DNA from: Erythroxylum novogranatense
Taxonomy: Eukaryota; Streptophyta; Magnoliopsida; Malpighiales; Erythroxylaceae
DNA: 64,000 nt
Assembly: GCA_029891385.1 (NCBI GenBank)
Contig: CM057228.1
Location: 18,934,309-18,998,308 of the forward strand
Direction: 5' to 3'
Positions within the stretch are counted from its first letter, which is position 1, and each line of letters opens with the position of its first letter. Positions 59,287 through 64,000 of this stretch are shown here, in pieces. The position numbers and the translations under genes are program-made. Below the pieces are notes generated by a model. That model saw only the letters and a program-made list of their open reading frames with translations. It was not told the origin of the DNA and ran no database searches.

Positions 59287-59800
59287 TCAATGAAAAATAA
59301 AGCAATACATTCGGTCTTCACAGATCTGGGTCGATGTCGGGTTGGCTGGGGTTGACGTCGGAGGACGATGGACAAGGCCGCGAAGGTTGCTGGACACGGT
59401 GGAGGACCGACGACCCGAGGGAGAACCGACTGAGGCTGGCGTGGAGGACCGACGAGGCGACGACGCGAGGGAGAAGAACGAAGAGCCGAAGACTCGACAG
59501 ACGGATGAGAAGACCACCGGAGTCCAGATCCAGACCAGGGAGGGCAGCAACGCGTCGGGAGAGCGACGAATGGCAGGGATCTGGCGGAGGAGGGCGGCGG
59601 AGACGGACGGAGCGTAGGCGAGAAGAGAGGAAGAGGAGTAGGCTGGAGAACTGGATGAGACGTCGACGGCGAGGAGGAGACGGCGATGACCAGGCGAGCG
59701 TCGCGAGACACGGAGGAGGCGTGCGGCTGCGAAGAGAGGAGGCGTGCGGCTGCGAAGAGAGGAGGCCGAAGAAGAAGAATGGGTCATCGGGTGGGGTGGG
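59287..59800 (-). promoter_or_regulatory. GC-rich leader / probable 5' exon and promoter region of the hAT element
   Basis: An abrupt GC- and CpG-rich block in an AT-rich neighbourhood, just inside the transposase-proximal end of the element. Overlapping open frames exist on both strands (up to 175 codons) but encode only Ser/Arg/Pro-rich low-complexity sequence. I interpret it as the untranslated leader upstream of the intron that ends at the acceptor near 56247. A small coding exon cannot be excluded. Confidence 0.45.
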
Positions 59801-60021
59801 TTTTTTTAGGTTAAATTTTCTGGAAATTGCAAATTGGTCCTTGCAATTTCGAATTAACTAGATATTGATGGCGAATTTAAGGTTCCTACGGTACCATCCG
59901 ACGCCTTGATCAGGCGGAATTTTTCCCGATCGAGCGTAACGGATTCGTCTTGGTTCCGGCGATGCGGTACCTTCCGCCGGTATCGGTAGGAACGATCTAA
60001 ATCCGTTCCATTGAACATAAT

Positions 60022-61485
60022 TCCAATTTAATAGAACTCCTATTTATTAATGTAGTTTTGTAAATTAGGGAAACAAGCTCATTGTGGCACAAAAGTTCGG
60101 TTGATTTATTATCATATCAACAAAAGCACACAGCCAAGATTGGATTAAGTATGCCATAAATATAATATGTACCAAAGCAAAGTCATAATAACAATACTGA
60201 TTATCTTCTTATTCTTATCGTTATTTTGTTGTCACAAATTGGATTGAAGGTTGTTATTATCAACTAAAGATTCAAAATCAGAATATATATATATACTTAT
60301 TAAGATTTTCATTAAATTACCAAAATTTATTAGAAACTTCATAACAGACATCACGTTCGGGTATGTATTACAGAAGATTATGGCAATACATGATTTGAAC
60401 CGAACATGGTTTCTTTATGAGATGAACATCAAATTGTTAGAGTGTTCCATATTGATTAAACATGACAATTTTAAAAGATTTATAAATGGTAAGGATCAAC
60501 TATCCAAACAACTAGCTCTAGTTATTTGAACAATGGTTCACCCAAGCCCAATTCTTATAAGCGGATTCTACATTTTGCCCATATTAAAAATTCAATATGA
60601 TATCAGAGCAGATTTGGTTCAAATTACTAATTTCTCGATTGCTCGTCTGAATGTCCAGTCCTAGCGGCTCAATCCAATTACCACCACATTTATTTTAAGT
60701 GACAATAGAATGTCCAGTCTCAACTACACTTGAAGAAGAGGTTAGAGTTTCCATATTAAAAATTCAATACAAATGTCAATGCATGTGTGATTCCTCGGCT
60801 TGACCACGTGGTTTGTTATTGGAATAAAAAATCCGTTTCCATTTATATGTAATAAAAAATGGAAGCGAAGAATACGAAGAGCATCAGAGTCCCGAGTCAG
60901 TGGGGCTTATTAGACGGAAGATCAGAGATGGAAAAAAAAGAAGAAGAAAGGATTTGGGATTGGTTGGCAATCTTATCCAATTCTACAAGTCTTTTATTTC
61001 CTTTTCATGTTGTAAAATAGAGCGTTGCCACATTAAAGAGGACAGTTAGTCCGAGAATCTCGATAATTATGGGAGAGAAGCCCTGCTCAGTCTCTGTCAA
61101 TTTCTTTTATCCCATCAGATACAATCCTGAAGGCTGTATTCCTAATTTGGAGAAATTTTGCTGCCTAACTTCACCGGGTTAGCTTGCTCTGAAGTGCATA
61201 TTAAATCTCCGCAAAACTCAAAACTCTGAATCTCCCAAATCTTTCTGAACATGCACATATTTACTCTCTGATCATACATATATACGTTATATTTAATCTA
61301 TTTTTAGTGTATACAAGTTGAGGAAAGGAATTCCAATCCTTATTCAAGGAAACATGCGGTATTACATAATAACAAACATACTACTGACTGCATACACAAG
61401 CACTCATAGTTTAGCCATCTTGTATATGATATACAGACGGTAGGTTACAGGCGTAGGACGAACTCCATAGATTAGCATAATAGAC
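60022..61485. other. Intergenic region upstream of the polyol transporter
   Basis: No gene recognised; the plus-strand 92-codon frame at 60251-60529 has no motif. Around 60545-60615 an LTR-end-like sequence runs into TGATATCAGAGCA, which resembles a decayed tRNA-Met primer site and may be a copia-type relic. A duplicated phrase (CCATATTAAAAATTCAATA) occurs near 60579 and 60751. A TATA-like GTTATATTTAAT at about 61287-61298 could be the transporter's core promoter. Confidence 0.4.
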
Positions 61486-61588
61486 ATGGAGGCTCCGAGT
61501 AGTGGTGGAGGAAACCCAAACAAGTTCAACAAATATGCTGCTGCTTGTGCCATTGTTGCTTCAATGATTTCGATCATTTTCGGTTATG
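61486..61588 (+). CDS. PLT6: Polyol/monosaccharide transporter, exon 1
   Basis: The start is the ATG at 61486. The exon encodes 34 residues (hydrophilic N-terminus MEAPSSGGGNPNKFNKY and the first half of TM1, CAIVASMISIIFGY). It ends in a phase-1 split codon, with the donor G|GTAAGT at 61588/61589. The intron (61589-61797, 209 bp) ends in a long T tract and CCTTCAG. Joining gives GYDTGVMSGA, the conserved TM1 motif of plant polyol transporters, which confirms the splice. Confidence 0.92.
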
Positions 61589-61797
61589 GTAAGTATGAGC
61601 CTGTTCCTCAAGTTATGTATGATCTTTATATTTATTTTTACATAAATTTATAGAATTCTCTGTTTCGTTTTCTTTATCTTTTCTAAAAATATCCATATGA
61701 ATCAATACAAAAGTCCTTTATCTTTTGTATTACATTTAATTCCATGAACGATGTACCCTGCAAAAGCTGACTCGAAAGGCTTTTTTTTTCCCTTCAG

Positions 61798-63197
61798 ATA
61801 CTGGTGTAATGAGTGGGGCCATGATCTTCATAAAAGAAGAACTAAAGATCCACGATACAAATGTGGAAGTCCTAGCCGGCATTCTGAACATATGTGCCCT
61901 GGTGGGTTCTCTACTTGCTGGAAGAATCTCCGATTACATTGGTCGCCGGTACACCATCATTGTTGCATCCATAATCTTCATGGCGGGTTCAATTTTGATG
62001 GGATATGGTCCAAACTACGCTGTTCTAATCACAGGAAGATGCGTAGCAGGAGTTGGTGTAGGATTTGCTCTTATGATTGCGCCCGTTTACTCGGCTGAAG
62101 TCTCATCGCCTAGATCAAGAGGTTTCTTGACGTCTCTGCCCGAGCTTGGAATAAGCATAGGAATTTTGCTTGGATATATATCAAATGTTGTGTTTGGAAA
62201 ATTGAGCCTGAAACTTGGTTGGAGATTGATGCTTGGAATTGCAGCTGTACCTTCAGTTTTCTTAGCCTTTGGCATTCTGAAAATGCCTGAGTCTCCAAGG
62301 TGGCTGGCAATGCAAGGCCGATTAGGAGAAGCCAAAAGGGTATTGCTTCTTGTGTCTAACTCTCAAGAAGAAGTTGAAACTCGTCTCCGGGACATCAAAA
62401 TCGCCGTCGGGATCGATGAGAACTGCGACGACGATGTTGTCAAACTTCCCCATAGAAACACCAACGGGGTAGGAGTGTGGAAAGAGTTGTTAATCAGGCC
62501 AAGACCCGCTATCCGATGGATACTAATCGCAGCAATTGGAATTCATTTCTTTGAACACGCCGTCGGCATCGAAGCTGTAGTACTTTACAGTCCCAGAATC
62601 TTCAAAAAAGCTGGCATCACAGACAAAGAAAAGTTACTACTTGCCACAGTTGGAGTGGGGCTAACAAAGTTCACTTTTATTCTAATATCGACGTTTCTAA
62701 TTGACAAAGTTGGGAGGAGGAAACTTCTGCTTATTAGCACAACAGGAATAGTTGGAGCTCTAGCCCTATTAGGTTCCTGCTTGACAGTAGTAGAGCAGCA
62801 TGATGGAGAAAGGGTCTTGTGGGCACTTACACTAAGCATTGCCTCTACCTACATGTTTGTGGCCTTTTTCAACGTTGGACTCGCACCTGTTACATGGGTC
62901 TACAGCTCCGAGATATTCCCTTTGAAGTTAAGGGCACAGGGGTATAGTCTCGGGGTGGCTGTGAATAGGCTCATGAACGCCACTGTTTCTATGACTTTCA
63001 TATCACTCTACGAAGCTATTACTATAGGTGGAGCCTTCTTCATGTTCTCAGGAATCGGTTTAGTTGCCTGGTTTTTCTTCTTTTTCCTGTTCCCAGAGAC
63101 TAAGGGAAGGTCCTTGGAAGAAATGGAAGAGCTATTTAGCAAAGGCTCAAGAGCTAGACATGAGAGAATGCAGGTCCCGCAAAGAAGTCAAGTATAG
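61798..63197 (+). CDS. PLT6: Polyol/monosaccharide transporter (PLT6-like), exon 2
   Basis: With exon 1 it encodes a 500-residue, 12-TM major facilitator sugar porter, expected to move polyols or monosaccharides with protons across the plasma membrane. Visible family motifs: D35 in TM1 (GYDTGVMSGA), GRISDYIGRR (76-85), R115 in TM4, PESPRWL (198-204), the second RR motif LIDKVGRRKLL (335-345), and PETKGRSLEEMEELF (467-481). In TM7 the usual QQ-x-S-G-I-D of PLT5-type transporters is E287-H288-A-V-G-I-E, the version I recall for Arabidopsis PLT6 (At4g36670). This, the length and the wording of TM8-12 make it PLT6-like. The substrate is not established by sequence. The frame is intact. A shifted frame at 61751-62098 is a shadow. 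Confidence 0.93.
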
Positions 63198-63340
63198 GAT
63201 AGGCTACGGGAGATAAGATCCTCTGTCTAATATTACTCTGTCTTATTCTATCTCATAAAATTTTAGCCATTTATTTTGCAGGACCTATGCAGGATTCACG
63301 CGGAGCTCATATAAATAAATAGCTGAGATTTATTGGACAC

Positions 63341-63346
63341 AATAAA
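63341..63346 (+). terminator. Candidate polyadenylation signal of the transporter
   Basis: AATAAA 144 bp after the stop codon, preceded by AATAAATAAAT-type A-rich elements at about 63311-63320. Plant poly(A) signals are loose, so the exact site is uncertain. Confidence 0.45.
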
Positions 63347-63349
63347 ATA

Positions 63350-64000
63350 CTATAATTTTGAACAGATGATCTAGACTCAGGCCATAGAGAGTCTCATGTT
63401 TTTTATCTTTTAGTAAGACTATTAAATTTTATTTTAGATATTTTATATTTATTAAAATGGATGCAATTAACTATATGATGTGTAATTACTATTTTATTAA
63501 TACAAATGTACAATATCTTTTATTTAAAGTATGTGCTTTTGCTTGTACTAATTCCTTCAAAGAATATACATTAAATTAGTATGTATAATCTTTTGGTCAA
63601 AAGAAATTTGAAATTTATAATGTTTCATAGTATTTTTAGCATTTTAATTTTAATAAATATGAAAATATTAATTCTATGCTGAAAATAAAATACTTTAAAA
63701 AAGTTGAAATACTTCATGTAAACAATTTTCAATTATTTTATTTTACTATGAATGAAAACTATTTTGATAATAGTTTTAATTTCAAATATTAATCAAATTA
63801 ATTATTCACATATTCATAGTTAAATCCAAAATTTAAATTTTGAATAAGACTAACTAATTTCAAACTAAAACTCTTATTATGAAAGACAACAATAATAATG
63901 TAAAAATATTTTGATATGTATTAACTAAATGTATAGCTTTATTATATACATACATACATACACACACACATATATATATATGTTAAAGTTTCCTAATAAT
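63350..64000. other. AT-rich downstream spacer; no gene seen
   Basis: Very AT-rich with no open frame of note. It ends with a TACATACATACACACACATATATATATATG microsatellite at about 63945-63981. Confidence 0.7.

Larger units (their letters stand above)
53208..60013 (-). mobile_element. hAT-superfamily DNA transposon, 6.8 kb, decayed
   Basis: Bounded by CAATG...CATTG ends (imperfect terminal inverted repeats CAATGTTATGAATACCG and CAATGGAACGGATTTAG) with a perfect 8-bp target duplication AACATAAT (53200-53207, 60014-60021). It contains a minus-strand BED-finger hAT transposase gene in pieces (53811-56242), an intron-borne pentanucleotide array (56310-58660) and a GC-rich leader (59290-59800). 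The 8-bp duplication, CAATG termini and C-terminal hAT dimerisation motif agree. Inactive because of stops in the central transposase region. Confidence 0.9.

Noticed and set aside
59287..59861. Overlapping 166- to 175-codon frames on both strands in the GC-rich block
   Set aside because: GC-rich DNA is poor in stops, so open frames on both strands are expected; the products are low-complexity Ser/Arg/Pro with no domain.
61751..62098. 115-codon frame at the start of transporter exon 2
   Set aside because: Out of frame with the transporter, beginning in its intron; the transporter frame has all the family motifs.

Overview
This window is nuclear DNA of a flowering plant, most likely a eudicot. 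The evidence is a plant polyol transporter gene with a GT-AG intron, chromodomain (Tekay/Del-like) Ty3/gypsy retrotransposons primed by initiator-methionine tRNA, CACTA and Ac-type hAT transposon remnants, a plant hAT MITE, and AT-rich spacer. I see no organellar, bacterial or viral genome content, and the species cannot be named from the sequence.

Positions 1-42395 are one nest of LTR retrotransposons, resolved here by matching ends and 5-bp target duplications. The oldest layer is an LTR fragment ('LTR B') now in four pieces (18000-18073, 29963-30135, 34533-34790, 42198-42395). A decayed minus-strand gypsy element (1-17999, cut by the left window edge) of the same LTR family lies against it. 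That element's 5' LTR was later split by a non-autonomous element at 5482-14826 (TSD CATCG), which has two LTRs of about 4.35 kb around a 649-bp non-coding interior. LTR B also took a complete but inactivated Tekay element at 18074-29957 (TSD GCATG), a solo giant LTR at 30136-34527 (TSD GTGAA), and a diverged solo LTR at 34791-42192 (TSD AAAAC). The last of these was itself hit by another solo LTR at 38170-41108 (TSD GATGA).

Positions 42396-53199 are decayed DNA-transposon and repeat territory. They hold a plant-mobile-domain-like gene remnant, a CACTA element with a DUF4216 remnant and a partly duplicated Transposase_24-type second gene, a 783-bp hAT MITE (TSD GTTGCCAC), and a perfect-register 908-bp tandem duplication. 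Positions 53208-60013 are a 6.8-kb hAT element (TSD AACATAAT). Its broken minus-strand transposase is preceded by a leader intron filled with about 2 kb of TTCAA/TCCAA pentanucleotide array and by a GC-rich leader.

The only gene that looks intact and ordinary is a two-exon, 500-residue polyol/monosaccharide transporter of the PLT6 type at 61486-63197 (+).

The most interesting signal is inside the LTRs. The autonomous Tekay LTRs and the giant non-autonomous LTRs share an internal plan: arrays of about 180-bp degenerate monomers, in opposite orientation on the two sides of a GC-rich hairpin cassette in the giant LTRs, followed by two short conserved islands. The non-autonomous element keeps only priming sites and about 40 bp of a Tekay-like pol 3' end, so it looks like a parasite of the autonomous family.
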